This document shows positions 33,611 through 42,931 of a DNA stretch of 64,000 nt, piece after piece. Every line of letters begins with the position of its first letter. Position 1 is the first letter of the stretch. The stretch comes from Pseudomonas sp. CC120222-01a (GTDB taxonomy: Bacteria; Pseudomonadota; Gammaproteobacteria; Pseudomonadales; Pseudomonadaceae): positions 1 to 64,000 of the forward strand of contig NZ_QEQQ01000022.1 in NCBI RefSeq assembly GCF_003097235.1, given 5' to 3'. The translations under genes and the position numbers were made by a program. Below the pieces are notes generated by a model. That model did not search any database. It worked only from the letters and a program-made list of their open reading frames with translations, and was not told the origin of the DNA.

Positions 33611-33638
33611 AAAAGCCCCTCGGTCGAGGGGCTTTTCC
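33611..33638. terminator. Bidirectional intrinsic terminator between mini-Rhs copy 2 and fdhA
   Basis: An A4 run, a GCCCCTCG/CGAGGGGC stem with a short loop and a T4 run. The symmetry lets it serve both the rhs genes (+) and fdhA (-). Confidence 0.85.
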
Positions 33639-33651
33639 TTGTATCACAGCG

Positions 33652-34851
33652 TCACGCGGCGCCCCACATCTTGTGCGGGTCGATCACGAACTTCTTCGGC
33701 ACACCTGCATCGAACTCGCCATAACCTTCTGGCGCCTGATCCAGGTTGATCACCTGCACACCCACCACTTCGGCAATGTTGATGCGGTCCCACATGATCG
33801 CCTGCATCAGCTGGCGGTTGTACTTCATGGTCGGGGTCTGGCCGGTGTGGAAGCTGTGCGACTTGGCCCAGCCCAGGCCGAAGCGGATGCTCAGCGCGCC
33901 GATCTTGGCGGCGGCATCGACCGCGCCCGGGTCTTCGGTCACGTACAGGCCTGGGATACCGATGTTGCCGGCTACACGGGTCACTTGCATCAGCGAGTTC
34001 AGCACGGTGGCTGGGGCCTCATGCTTGGCACCTTCGTGGCCGTGGCCACGGGCCTCGAAGCCAACGGCATCGACAGCACAGTCCACTTCAGGCTCGCCGA
34101 GGATGTCGACGATCTGCTCGTGCAGCGGGGTGTCCTTGGACAGGTCGACCACTTCGAAGCCCTGGGACTTGGCGTGGGCCAAGCGAGCCGGGTTGAGGTC
34201 ACCAACGATCACACAGGCGGCGCCCAGCAGGCGTGCCGAGGCAGCGGCGGCCAGGCCGACCGGGCCGGCGCCGGCGACGTAGACGGTGCTGCCTGGGCCA
34301 ACGCCAGCAGTGACGGCGCCGTGGTAGCCGGTTGGCAGGATGTCGGACAGGCAGGTCAGGTCACGGATCTTCTCCATGGCCTTGTCGCGGTCCGGCAGTT
34401 TCAGCAGGTTGAAGTCGGCGTACGGCACCAGCACGTACTCGGCCTGGCCTCCGGTCCAGTCGCCCATGTCGACGTAGCCGTAGGCACCACCGGCGCGGGC
34501 TGGGTTGACGGTGAGGCAGACACCGGTGTGCATCTCTTTGCACGAGCGGCAGCGCCCGCAGGCGACGTTGAACGGTACCGACACCAGGTCGCCGATCTTC
34601 AGGCGTTCTACATCGCGCCCCAGCTCGACAATTTCACCGGTGATTTCGTGGCCCAGAACCAGGCCGACCTGGGCAGTGGTGCGGCCGCGGACCATGTGCT
34701 GGTCGGAGCCGCAGATGTTGGTGGAAACCACCTTGAGGATCACGCCGTGCTCGATCTTCTTGCCGCGTGGGTCTTGCATTTTCGGGTAGTCGATCTTCTG
34801 CACCTCGACCTTGCCCGCGCCGAGATACACCACTCCACGATTGCCAGACAT
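33652..34851 (-). CDS. fdhA: FdhA, glutathione-independent formaldehyde dehydrogenase
   Basis: This zinc-dependent, NAD-linked dehydrogenase of the MDR superfamily oxidises formaldehyde to formate without glutathione. The 399 residues show the catalytic zinc ligands in NICGSDQHMVRG and GHEITGEIVE, the structural-zinc cysteines CGRCRSCKEMHTGVC and the NAD fold VAGAGPVGLAAAASARLLGA. Length and motifs match the crystallised P. putida enzyme. Sarcosine oxidase next door can release formaldehyde, which explains its place. A REP pair separates it from purU, so it may have its own promoter. Confidence 0.95.
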   Translation of the reverse strand: MSGNRGVVYLGAGKVEVQKIDYPKMQDPRGKKIEHGVILKVVSTNICGSDQHMVRGRTTAQVGLVLGHEITGEIVELGRDVERLKIGDLVSVPFNVACGRCRSCKEMHTGVCLTVNPARAGGAYGYVDMGDWTGGQAEYVLVPYADFNLLKLPDRDKAMEKIRDLTCLSDILPTGYHGAVTAGVGPGSTVYVAGAGPVGLAAAASARLLGAACVIVGDLNPARLAHAKSQGFEVVDLSKDTPLHEQIVDILGEPEVDCAVDAVGFEARGHGHEGAKHEAPATVLNSLMQVTRVAGNIGIPGLYVTEDPGAVDAAAKIGALSIRFGLGWAKSHSFHTGQTPTMKYNRQLMQAIMWDRINIAEVVGVQVINLDQAPEGYGEFDAGVPKKFVIDPHKMWGAA

Positions 34852-35047
34852 GCTCTTACCTCGCTTGATTTTTATTTATGCAGCGGTGGTGAACGCGCCG
34901 CCGTCCATGGGCGGCTTGTGTTACTGGAATGCAGGGAATTGTGGGCCTGATACGGCGATTTGCACTGACTGGAAACGACAAGGGGATGCCTTTTAGCGGC
35001 AGTGCTGTCGTTGGAAGATAAGGGGGTAAAAAGAGGTGGTGGCTTGT

Positions 35048-35149
35048 GCCGGCCTCTTCGCGGCTAAAGCCGCTCCCACAGGTACTGCGCCAGTCTTCAA
35101 AACTGCACAAACCCTGTGGGAGCGGCTTTAGCCGCGAAAAGGCCGGTAC
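35048..35149. repeat. REP pair, family A
   Basis: Inverted GCCGGCCTCTTCGCGGCTAA units and mates around a 30-bp spacer, in the 304-bp gap between purU and fdhA. I see no gene in that gap. Confidence 0.85.
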
Positions 35150-35155
35150 AGGCTA

Positions 35156-36013
35156 TTAGAGAACGACAGTCCTGTTGGCGTTGAGGAACACCCGCCGCTC
35201 AATGTGATAACCCACCGCCCGCGCCAGGGTCAGGCACTCGATATCACGCCCCTTGGCAATCAAGTCTTCAGGGTAATGGCTGTGGTCCACCACCTCGACA
35301 CCCTGGGCAATGATCGGCCCTTCGTCGAGGTCGTTGTTGATGTAGTGCGCCGTGGCGCCGACCATCTTCACGCCCTTGTTGTAGGCCTGGTGATAAGGCT
35401 TGGCGCCTTTGAACCCGGGCAGCAACGAGTGGTGAATGTTGATCGCCCAGCCATCCAGACGCCGGCACAGCTCCGGCGACAGCACCTGCATGTAGCGGGC
35501 AAGCACCACCAGCTCCGCGCCGGTTTCTTCGATCACCTGGACCACCTTGCGCTCTTGCGCCGGCTTGTCCTTCGGGTCGAGGGCGAAGTGGTAGTAGGGA
35601 ATCTTGTGCCAGTGCGCCAGGGGTTCGAGGTCCGGGTGGTTGGACACCACCGCGACCACGTCCATGGCCAGCTGGCCGATGCGCTGGCGATACAGCAGGT
35701 CGTTCAGGCAATGGTCGGCCTTGGACACCATGATCACCACCTTGGGGCGGTGATTGGGTGCGGTCAGCTCGAAGGCCATGCCGAACGCATCGCTGCGCTC
35801 GGCGAGGCCGGCACGAAAGCCCGCCTCGTCGAAATCGTCCGGCTGGCGGAACTCCACGCGAATGAAGAAGCGCCCCGACAGCCGGTCATCGAAGGAGTGG
35901 TGCTCCGTGACGTAGCAGCGCTGCTCGTAGAGGTAACGCGTCACCACGTCGACGGTGCCGAGCATGCTCGGGCAGTCGGCGGTGAGAATCCAGGTATCCG
36001 GTGCCCGACTCAT
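35156..36013 (-). CDS. purU: PurU, formyltetrahydrofolate deformylase
   Basis: PurU hydrolyses 10-formyl-THF to formate and THF, recycling the folate pool. The 285-residue protein has an N-terminal ACT domain (about 8-85, LTADCPSMLGTVDVVTRYLYEQ) and a C-terminal formyl-transferase fold with the catalytic NIHHSLLPGFKGAKPYHQAY and GATAHYINNDLDEGPII motifs (Asn, His, Asp). It is the last gene of the glyA-sox operon, 12 bp after soxG. There it should relieve one-carbon overload during sarcosine breakdown. Confidence 0.96.
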   Translation of the reverse strand: MSRAPDTWILTADCPSMLGTVDVVTRYLYEQRCYVTEHHSFDDRLSGRFFIRVEFRQPDDFDEAGFRAGLAERSDAFGMAFELTAPNHRPKVVIMVSKADHCLNDLLYRQRIGQLAMDVVAVVSNHPDLEPLAHWHKIPYYHFALDPKDKPAQERKVVQVIEETGAELVVLARYMQVLSPELCRRLDGWAINIHHSLLPGFKGAKPYHQAYNKGVKMVGATAHYINNDLDEGPIIAQGVEVVDHSHYPEDLIAKGRDIECLTLARAVGYHIERRVFLNANRTVVL

Positions 36014-36025
36014 GTTCTGCTCTCC

Positions 36026-36658
36026 TTACGCCTCGATGCTCAAGCCGTACTCGGCCGAAGCGTCCTGCAGCCACAGCCACCAGTAGTCGGAGAAGCTGCG
36101 GCGGATCACCAGTTCCCAGGTGTCTTCGGCGGTACGGCGGATCACCAGTTGCGACTTGGCGAACACGGTGCCCACAGCCTTGCCGACCGGGAAGTTGTTC
36201 GGGTGAACATCATAGCTGGTGGATTTCATCAGCACTTCGCGCACGTTCGGGCCGCGCAGTTCCAGCAGGCTCTGCCCACCGCTGACGTTGACCACCTGGA
36301 TGTGCTGGCCTTCGAGGGCTGCGCGCAGTTTCTGTTCAATCGCCAGTTCCTGGCCGCCTGGGACGATCAGCAGCCACTCGTCAGGACCGACCCATTGCAG
36401 CGACATCTCGTTGTTGGCGACCACGGTCAGGGCAACCGGCAGCTCCAGGCCCAGGGCCTTGTGCACGCCGGCGGCAAATTCCGGGTTGTGGCCATCGCCA
36501 CGGATGGTCAGGTGACCGAGGAATTTCTTTTCACGCAAGGTCACGCCTGCGTTCTTGCGGCCCTTGCCAACCAGGCTGGCCAGGTCGGCGTGGTGCAGTG
36601 GCGACTGGGCCTTGGCCTCGGCGCCGGGGTTTTGCTGGAAGACGTTGATAGCGCTCAT
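36026..36658 (-). CDS. soxG: SoxG, sarcosine oxidase gamma subunit
   Basis: The 210-residue small subunit of heterotetrameric sarcosine oxidase has a GcvT-like fold with no cofactor. Typical stretches are LTVVANNEMSLQWVGPDEWLLIVP, VVNVSGGQSLLELRGPNVREVL and WELVIRRSFSDYWWLWLQDA. It is separated from soxA by 74 bp, the longest gap in the operon. It packs against the alpha subunit. Confidence 0.94.
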   Translation of the reverse strand: MSAINVFQQNPGAEAKAQSPLHHADLASLVGKGRKNAGVTLREKKFLGHLTIRGDGHNPEFAAGVHKALGLELPVALTVVANNEMSLQWVGPDEWLLIVPGGQELAIEQKLRAALEGQHIQVVNVSGGQSLLELRGPNVREVLMKSTSYDVHPNNFPVGKAVGTVFAKSQLVIRRTAEDTWELVIRRSFSDYWWLWLQDASAEYGLSIEA

Positions 36659-36732
36659 TTCTTACCTGCCTTGAATTCTTGTTCGTCAGGGCGGTGCAGC
36701 ACTGCAAGCAGGCTGCGCCGCCATCCGGGGCC

Positions 36733-39700
36733 TTAGACGTTCTGCCGCTCACCCTTCGGATCGAAGAACACCGAAGACACGATCTCCGCCTCGATCACGC
36801 TGCCATCCGCCTGCGGCGAGTACACACGCTCACCCATGCGCTTGAGGCCGCCCTTGACCACACCCATGGCGAACGAATAGCCCAGGGAGTTGGAGGCGTA
36901 GCTGGAGGTCACGTGGCCGACCATGTCCATCGGGATCGGCTGCTTCGGATCGAACACCAGCTGGGCGCCTTCCGGCAGCCACTTGGTCGGGTCGATCGGC
37001 TTCAGGCCTACCAGCTGCTTGCGGTTGTCGCGCAGGCAGTCCTCGCGGTTCATGCCACGCAGGCCGATCCACGAGAACGGCTTGTTGCGGCCCACGCACC
37101 AGCTCATGTTGAGGTCGTCCGGATTCATCGAGCCATCGGTGTCCTGGCCAACGATGATGAAGCCCTTCTCGGCACGCAGTACGTGCATGGTCTCGGTGCC
37201 GTACGGGGTCAGGTTGTACTTCTTGCCGGCCTCGATGATCTGTTCCAGCACGCCCATGGCGTAGTTGGCCTGCACGTTGACTTCGTACGACAGCTCACCG
37301 GTGAACGAGATGCGGAACACGCGGGCCGGTACGCCGCCAACGTTGCCTTCCTTCCAGGTCATGAACGGGAAGGCTTCCTTGTCCATGTCGATGTCGGTCA
37401 GCTCGCTGAGCAGCTTGCGGCTGTTCGGGCCGGACAGGGTCATGGTGGCCCAGTGGTCGGTAACCGAGGTGAAGTACACCTTCAGCTCTGGCCATTCGGT
37501 CTGGTGGTACAGCTCCATCCACTGCAGCACGCGGGCGGCGCCGCCGGTGGTGGTGGTCATGATGAAGTGGTTGTCGCCGACGCAGGCGGTCACGCCGTCG
37601 TCGAAGACCATGCCGTCTTCCTTGCACATCAGGCCGTAGCGGGCCTTGCCCACGTCGAGCTTGGTCCAGGCGTTGGTGTAGATGCGGTTGAGGAACTCGC
37701 GCGCATCCGGGCCCTGGATGTCGATCTTGCCCAGGGTCGAGGCGTCCAGCAGGCCCACGCTGTCGCGCACGGCCTTGCATTCACGGGCCACGGCGGCATG
37801 GATGTCTTCACCGGCTTTCGGGAAGTACCACGGGCGCTTCCACTGGCCGACGTCTTCGAACTCGGCGCCGTTCTTCACGTGCCAGGCATGCAGGGCGGTG
37901 AAGCGTACGGGTTCGAACAGGTGGCCACAGTGACGACCGGCTACAGCGCCGAAGGTCACCGGCGTGTAGTTCGGGCGGAACATGGTGGTGCCCATTTCCG
38001 GGATGGTGATGCCGATCGAACGGGCGGCGATGGCCAGGCCGTTGATGTTGCCCAGCTTGCCCTGGTCGGTACCGAAGCCCAGTGCGGTGTAGCGTTTGAC
38101 GTGCTCGACCGACTCGAAGCCTTCGCGGGTGGCCAGTTCGATGGCGGCCGCGGTGACGTCGTTCTGTTGGTCGACGAACTGCTTGGGTGCGCGGGCAGTG
38201 CCTTTGTCGTGCGGCACCTGGAACAGCGCCACGGTGGCCTCTTCCTTGCGCGCCACGGTTTTCGGCAGGCTGCCAACGGTGGCCTTGAAGCCGGCTTCAG
38301 TGGCTGCGCGGGCGCCGCCTTCGAAGCCGTCGGCAATCACATCGCCGAGGGCGTAGACGCCGTTGATGCCGCCCACGCATTCGCGTTTCTGCGGGGCATC
38401 GCCTGGCACGAAGCCGAGGATGTCTTCACGCCAGACCGGGCGACCGCCCAGGTGCGACGCCAGGTGCACGATCGGGCTGTAGCCGCCGGAGGTGGCGATC
38501 AGGTCGCATTCGAGGGTTTCACCCGGGCTGGTGACCTTGTGCGCCTGCACATCGATGGCAGCCACACGGGCGCCGCTGACGTGCTTGCTGCCCTTGGCCT
38601 CGATAACGGCGCTGGAGGTGAGGATGCGGATGCCCTTGGCACGCGCTTCTTCAACCAGCGAACCGCGTGGGTTGTGGCGGGCGTCGGCAATGGCGACCAC
38701 CTGCAGGCCAGCGTCGTGCCAGTCCAGCGCAGCGCGGTAGGCGTGGTCGTTGTTGGTCGACAGCACCAGCTTGCGGCCTGGGGCCACGCCGTAACGGCGG
38801 ACATAGGTCGACACTGCGCCAGCCAGCATGTTGCCCGGCAGGTCGTTGTTGCCGTACACCAGCGGGCGCTCGTGGGCGCCGGCAGCCAGCACCACGCGCT
38901 TGGCGCGGACGCGGTGCACGCGGTGGCGCACCTGGCCGATCGGGGCGCGGTCGCCGAGGTGGTCGGTGAGGCGCTCGTGAATGGTCAGGAAGTTATGGTC
39001 GTGGTAGCCGTTGACCGTGGCGCGTGGCAGCAGGGTCACTTCCGGCAGGCTTTCCAGCTCTTTGACCACGGCGTTGACCCAGTCGGCGGCCGGCTTGCCG
39101 TCGAGGGTTTCGCGGGTGTCGAGCAGGCTGCCGCCGAACTCTTCCTGCTCGTCAGCCAGGATCACGCGGGCACCGCTGCGGGCAGCGGCCAGCGCGGCGG
39201 CCAGGCCAGCAGGGCCGGCGCCGACGATCAGCACGTCGCAGTGCTGGTTCATGTAGTCGTAGCTGTCCGGGTCGTTCTGCAGCGGCGCGCGGCCCAGGCC
39301 GGCTGCCTTGCGGATGTACTTCTCGTACGTCATCCAGAACGATTTCGGATACATGAAGGTTTTGTAGTAGAAGCCCGGCGGCATCATGCTGCCGCCGACC
39401 TTGCCGAGGATGCCCATGACGTCATTGTTGACGTTCGGCCAGCCGTTGGTGCTGGTGGCGACCAGGCCTGCGTACAGCGCCTGTTGGGTGGCACGCACGT
39501 TGGGGATCTGGGTGGCTTCGCTGGAGCCGATCTGCAGGATGGCGTTCGGCTCTTCGGTACCGGCGGCGATGATGCCGCGTGGGCGCGAGTACTTGAAGCT
39601 GCGGCCAACGATGTCGACGCCGTTGGCCAGCAACGCGGCGGCCAGGCTGTCACCGGCATAACCCTGGTAGGTCTTGCCGTTGAAGGTGAAGTTCAGGACC

Positions 39701-39750
39701 TTGCTGCGGTCGATACGGCCGCCGCTGGCGAGGCGATAGGTCTGGCTCAT
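36733..39750 (-). CDS. soxA: SoxA, sarcosine oxidase alpha subunit
   Basis: The 1005-residue alpha subunit binds NAD and folate and channels methylene groups to THF. Order: a ferredoxin-like N-terminal domain (about 15-100, FNGKTYQGYAGDSLAAALL), a Rossmann NAD-binding domain beginning DVLIVGAGPAGLAAALAAARS near 172, and a C-terminal GcvT-type folate domain (about 600-990, with LDVGKARYGLMCKEDGMVFDDG and GELSYEVNV). Length is typical. Its start overlaps the soxD stop by ATGA. Confidence 0.96.
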   Translation of the reverse strand: MSQTYRLASGGRIDRSKVLNFTFNGKTYQGYAGDSLAAALLANGVDIVGRSFKYSRPRGIIAAGTEEPNAILQIGSSEATQIPNVRATQQALYAGLVATSTNGWPNVNNDVMGILGKVGGSMMPPGFYYKTFMYPKSFWMTYEKYIRKAAGLGRAPLQNDPDSYDYMNQHCDVLIVGAGPAGLAAALAAARSGARVILADEQEEFGGSLLDTRETLDGKPAADWVNAVVKELESLPEVTLLPRATVNGYHDHNFLTIHERLTDHLGDRAPIGQVRHRVHRVRAKRVVLAAGAHERPLVYGNNDLPGNMLAGAVSTYVRRYGVAPGRKLVLSTNNDHAYRAALDWHDAGLQVVAIADARHNPRGSLVEEARAKGIRILTSSAVIEAKGSKHVSGARVAAIDVQAHKVTSPGETLECDLIATSGGYSPIVHLASHLGGRPVWREDILGFVPGDAPQKRECVGGINGVYALGDVIADGFEGGARAATEAGFKATVGSLPKTVARKEEATVALFQVPHDKGTARAPKQFVDQQNDVTAAAIELATREGFESVEHVKRYTALGFGTDQGKLGNINGLAIAARSIGITIPEMGTTMFRPNYTPVTFGAVAGRHCGHLFEPVRFTALHAWHVKNGAEFEDVGQWKRPWYFPKAGEDIHAAVARECKAVRDSVGLLDASTLGKIDIQGPDAREFLNRIYTNAWTKLDVGKARYGLMCKEDGMVFDDGVTACVGDNHFIMTTTTGGAARVLQWMELYHQTEWPELKVYFTSVTDHWATMTLSGPNSRKLLSELTDIDMDKEAFPFMTWKEGNVGGVPARVFRISFTGELSYEVNVQANYAMGVLEQIIEAGKKYNLTPYGTETMHVLRAEKGFIIVGQDTDGSMNPDDLNMSWCVGRNKPFSWIGLRGMNREDCLRDNRKQLVGLKPIDPTKWLPEGAQLVFDPKQPIPMDMVGHVTSSYASNSLGYSFAMGVVKGGLKRMGERVYSPQADGSVIEAEIVSSVFFDPKGERQNV

Positions 39751-40082
39751 ACTTTTTCCCCTTGGCCTTTGACGGCGGACGGTGCGGTCGCAGCTTTGCC
39801 TTCAGCGGTCACTTGCGGCTTCTGGCCAATCTTGTAGGTTTCCAGAATCTCGTAGGTCACGGTGTTACGGGTGACGTTGAAGTACTGGCGGCAGCCGGCA
39901 ACGTGGTCCCACAGTTCGTGGTGAATACCGCGTGGGTTGTCACGGTAGAACATGTAGGTGCCCCACTCCTCGTCGGTGCAGGCGTTGGGGTCCAGCGGGC
40001 GGGCGATGTGCGCCTGGCCAGAGGCGTGGAACTCTTCTTCGGAGCGCAGCTCGCCACAATGGGGACAGAAAATATGCAACAT
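39747..40082 (-). CDS. soxD: SoxD, sarcosine oxidase delta subunit
   Basis: The 111-residue zinc-binding subunit starts at ATG 40082 (MLHIFCPHCGELRSEEEF). The ligands expected from the known structure are present: Cys6 and Cys9 in CPHCG, and His and Cys in DHVAGCRQYF (about 59-63). A longer upstream frame is out of keeping with the family. The C-terminal tail is Ala/Lys-rich. It lies between soxB (14-bp gap) and soxA (overlap). Confidence 0.95.
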   Translation of the reverse strand: MLHIFCPHCGELRSEEEFHASGQAHIARPLDPNACTDEEWGTYMFYRDNPRGIHHELWDHVAGCRQYFNVTRNTVTYEILETYKIGQKPQVTAEGKAATAPSAVKGQGEKV

Positions 40083-40096
40083 GACGGTGGCTCCGG

Positions 40097-41347
40097 TTAG
40101 TGGGCGACGGCGGCAGCGCCGTGTTCGTCGATCAGTGCGCCGTTGTAGAAGCGGTCCATGGAGAACGGCGCGGCCAGTGGGTGCATTTCGCCCTTGGCCA
40201 GGCTCGCGGCGAAGACGTTGCCCGAACCCGGGGTCGCCTTGAAGCCGCCAGTCCCCCAACCGCAGTTGAAGAACATGTTCTTGACCGGGGTCTTGGTGAT
40301 GATCGGGCAAGCGTCCGGCGAGGTATCGACGATGCCGCCCCACTGGCGGTTCATGCGAACGCGCGAGAGGTTGGGGAACATTTCGACGATGGCCTGCAGG
40401 GTGTGCTCGATCACCGGGTACGAACCGCGCTGACCGTAGCCGACCCAGCCGTCGATACCGGCACCGATCACCAGGTCGCCCTTGTCGGACTGGCTGATGT
40501 AGCCGTGTACGGCGTTGGACATGATCACGCTGTCGATGATCGGCTTGATCGGCTCCGACACCAATGCCTGCAAGGGGTGCGATTCCAGCGGCAGGCGGAA
40601 GCCGGCCAGCTTGGCCATGTGACCGGAGTTACCGGCGGTGACCACGCCGACGCGCTTGGCGCCGATGAAGCCTTTGTTGGTTTCCACGCCGATGACCGCG
40701 CCGTTTTCCTTGCGGAAGCCGATCACTTCGGTCTGCTGGATCAGGTCCACGCCCAGGGCGTCGGCGGCACGGGCGAAGCCCCAGGCCACGGCGTCGTGGC
40801 GGGCTACACCGCCACGGCGCTGAACGGTGGCGCCGAGGATCGGGTAACGGGTGTTCTTCGAGCAGTCCAGGTACGGGATTTCAGCCGCGACCTGGGCGGT
40901 GTTCAGCAGCTCGCCATCGACGCCGTTGAGGCGGTTGGCGGAGACGCGACGCTCGGAATCACGCATGTCCTGCAGGGTGTGGCACAGGTTGTAGACGCCG
41001 CGCTGGGAGAACATCACGTTGTAGTTGAGGTCCTGGGACAGGCCCTCCCACAGCTTCATGGCGTGCTCGTACAGGTGCGCCGATTCGTCCCAAAGGTAGT
41101 TGGAGCGCACGATGGTGGTGTTACGGGCGGTGTTGCCGCCGCCCAGGTAACCCTTCTCGATCACTGCGACGTTGGTGATGCCGTGTTCCTTGGCCAGGTA
41201 GTAGGCCGTGGCCAGGCCATGGCCGCCACCGCCGACGATAACCACGTCGTAGACCTTTTTAGGGGTCGGCGTGCGCCACATGCGCTGCCAGTTCTCGTGG
41301 TGGCTGAGGGAGTGCTTGAAAAGGCCGAAGCCCGAGTAGCGTTGCAT
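40097..41347 (-). CDS. soxB: SoxB, sarcosine oxidase beta subunit
   Basis: The 416-residue catalytic subunit oxidises sarcosine using FAD and passes electrons to covalent FMN. The FAD-binding fold starts VYDVVIVGGGGHGLATAYYLA near residue 31. NTARNTTIVRSNY and the RRGGVARHDAVAWGFARAAD stretch match the flavin-contact region with the FMN-linked His. The C-terminus has FFNCGWGTGGFKATPGSG. It sits 15 bp after glyA. Confidence 0.96.
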   Translation of the reverse strand: MQRYSGFGLFKHSLSHHENWQRMWRTPTPKKVYDVVIVGGGGHGLATAYYLAKEHGITNVAVIEKGYLGGGNTARNTTIVRSNYLWDESAHLYEHAMKLWEGLSQDLNYNVMFSQRGVYNLCHTLQDMRDSERRVSANRLNGVDGELLNTAQVAAEIPYLDCSKNTRYPILGATVQRRGGVARHDAVAWGFARAADALGVDLIQQTEVIGFRKENGAVIGVETNKGFIGAKRVGVVTAGNSGHMAKLAGFRLPLESHPLQALVSEPIKPIIDSVIMSNAVHGYISQSDKGDLVIGAGIDGWVGYGQRGSYPVIEHTLQAIVEMFPNLSRVRMNRQWGGIVDTSPDACPIITKTPVKNMFFNCGWGTGGFKATPGSGNVFAASLAKGEMHPLAAPFSMDRFYNGALIDEHGAAAVAH

Positions 41348-41362
41348 GGTCGTTTACTCCAC

Positions 41363-42616
41363 TCAGCGGTAAACAGGGAAGTCAGCGCACAGGGCCGCGA
41401 CGTTCTTCGCCACATCGGCTTCGACGTCGGCGTCACCGAGGTTGTCGAGGATGTCGCAGATCCAGCCGGCCAGGGCCACACATTGCGCGACCTTGAAGCC
41501 GCGGGTGGTGACGGCCGGGGTGCCGATGCGCAGGCCCGAGGTGACGAACGGCGACTGTGGGTCGTTCGGCACAGCGTTCTTGTTGACGGTGATGTGCGCG
41601 CGGCCCAGGGCGGCGTCGGCATCTTTACCGGTCAGGCCCTGACGGATCAGGCTGACCAGGAACAGGTGGTTGTCGGTACCACCGGAGACCACGTCGTAGC
41701 CGCGGTCGATGAACACCTGGGCCATGGCCTGGGCGTTTTCGATGACTTGTTTCTGGTAGCTCTTGAACTCAGGTTCCAGCGCTTCCTTGAAGCACACCGC
41801 CTTGGCGGCGATCACATGCATCAGCGGGCCGCCCTGGGCGCCTGGGAATACCGCGGCGTTGAGCTTCTTCTCGATCTCTTCGTTGGACTTGGCCAGGATC
41901 AGGCCGCCACGTGGACCGCGCAGGGTCTTGTGGGTGGTGGTGGTGACCACGTCAGCGAACGGGATCGGGTTCGGGTACAGGCCAGCGGCAACCAGGCCGG
42001 CAACGTGGGCCATGTCGACGAACAGCAGCGCACCGACCTTGTCGGCGATGGCGCGGAAGCGTGGGAAGTCGAGGGTCTTGGAGTAGGCCGAGAAGCCGGC
42101 AACGATCATCTTCGGCTTGTGCTCGACGGCCAGGCGCTCGACTTCGTCGTAGTCGATCAGGCCGGTGTCGGTATTGATGCCATATTGAACGGCGTTGTAC
42201 AGCTTGCCCGAAGACGACACCTTGGCGCCGTGGGTCAGGTGGCCGCCGTGGGCCAGGCTCATGCCCAGGATGGTGTCACCGGCCTGCAGCAGGGCCAGGT
42301 AGACGGCGCCGTTGGCCGACGAGCCGGAGTGCGGCTGGACGTTGGCGTAGTCGGCACCGAACAGTTGCTTGGCACGCTCGATGGCCAGCGCCTCGACCTT
42401 GTCGACGTGCTCGCAGCCACCGTAGTAACGCTTGCCCGGGTAGCCTTCGGCGTACTTGTTGGTCAGGCCGCTGCCCTGGGCCTGCATCACGCGCTTGCTG
42501 GTGTAGTTCTCCGACGCGATCAGCTCGATGTGATCTTCCTGACGCTGTTCTTCGGCATTCATCGCCGCCAGCAGTGCATCGTCGTAACCCTGGATCTGGT
42601 CTTGCTTGCTGAACAT
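41363..42616 (-). CDS. glyA: GlyA, serine hydroxymethyltransferase
   Basis: This PLP enzyme converts glycine and 5,10-methylene-THF to serine. Both substrates are products of sarcosine oxidase, so the operon closes the path to central metabolism. The 417 residues start at ATG 42616 (MFSKQDQIQGYDDALLAAM). The PLP-Lys motif VVTTTTHKTLRGPRGGLIL and the folate-site HIELIASENYTSKRVM are intact. First gene of glyA-soxBDAG-purU. Pseudomonads usually have a second glyA elsewhere. Confidence 0.96.
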   Translation of the reverse strand: MFSKQDQIQGYDDALLAAMNAEEQRQEDHIELIASENYTSKRVMQAQGSGLTNKYAEGYPGKRYYGGCEHVDKVEALAIERAKQLFGADYANVQPHSGSSANGAVYLALLQAGDTILGMSLAHGGHLTHGAKVSSSGKLYNAVQYGINTDTGLIDYDEVERLAVEHKPKMIVAGFSAYSKTLDFPRFRAIADKVGALLFVDMAHVAGLVAAGLYPNPIPFADVVTTTTHKTLRGPRGGLILAKSNEEIEKKLNAAVFPGAQGGPLMHVIAAKAVCFKEALEPEFKSYQKQVIENAQAMAQVFIDRGYDVVSGGTDNHLFLVSLIRQGLTGKDADAALGRAHITVNKNAVPNDPQSPFVTSGLRIGTPAVTTRGFKVAQCVALAGWICDILDNLGDADVEADVAKNVAALCADFPVYR

Positions 42617-42750
42617 CGTGTATCTCCCGGCAGCGATCATTTTTTGTCGTGGGGCACTGTGGCCCTTTGTGGCGATGTTATGACTGGCCGGGGCGGGTCA
42701 GATGCCTGCGCACGCCTTGCAATGGCGCGTTTACGACATTCGCTGTGGTG

Positions 42751-42832
42751 TTGGCTTCTTCACGGGCGCGCCCGCTCCCACAGGGACCGCGCTCACCCTG
42801 TGGGAGCGGGCGCGCCCGCGAAGAGGCCAGCA
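42751..42832. repeat. REP pair, family A
   Basis: Inverted TTCACGGGCGCGCCCGCTCC and mates with a short spacer, in the 315-bp gap between divergent glyA and ltaE. The remaining bases hold the two promoters; I recognise no clear -35/-10 pair. Confidence 0.8.
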
Positions 42833-42931
42833 CAGACAACCCAGAATCGAGCCCATGCACAGCTTGTATAGGCAACCGCTGAATCGATGGTTTAGAGTGC
42901 TGTTCTGCGTCGTTCACAGGACAGAACTGCC

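Larger units (their letters stand above)
32357..33628 (+). repeat. 633-bp tandem duplication carrying the two mini-Rhs genes
   Basis: Two direct units (32357-32989 and 32990-33622) differ at scattered sites, with divergence concentrated in the membrane-tail coding part. The hexamer GTCGAG occurs at 32357, 32990 and 33623, exactly at the unit borders. The middle junction keeps only the left arm of the terminator that is complete after copy 2, as expected from duplication by recombination at this microhomology. Confidence 0.9.

Noticed and set aside
36679..39837. 1052-codon open frame antisense to soxA
   Set aside because: It is a shadow of a real gene in high-GC DNA; soxA is unmistakable and the antisense product resembles nothing.
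40100..42871. 923-codon open frame antisense to soxB and glyA
   Set aside because: It covers two well-identified genes; low-complexity His/Gly/Val shadow.
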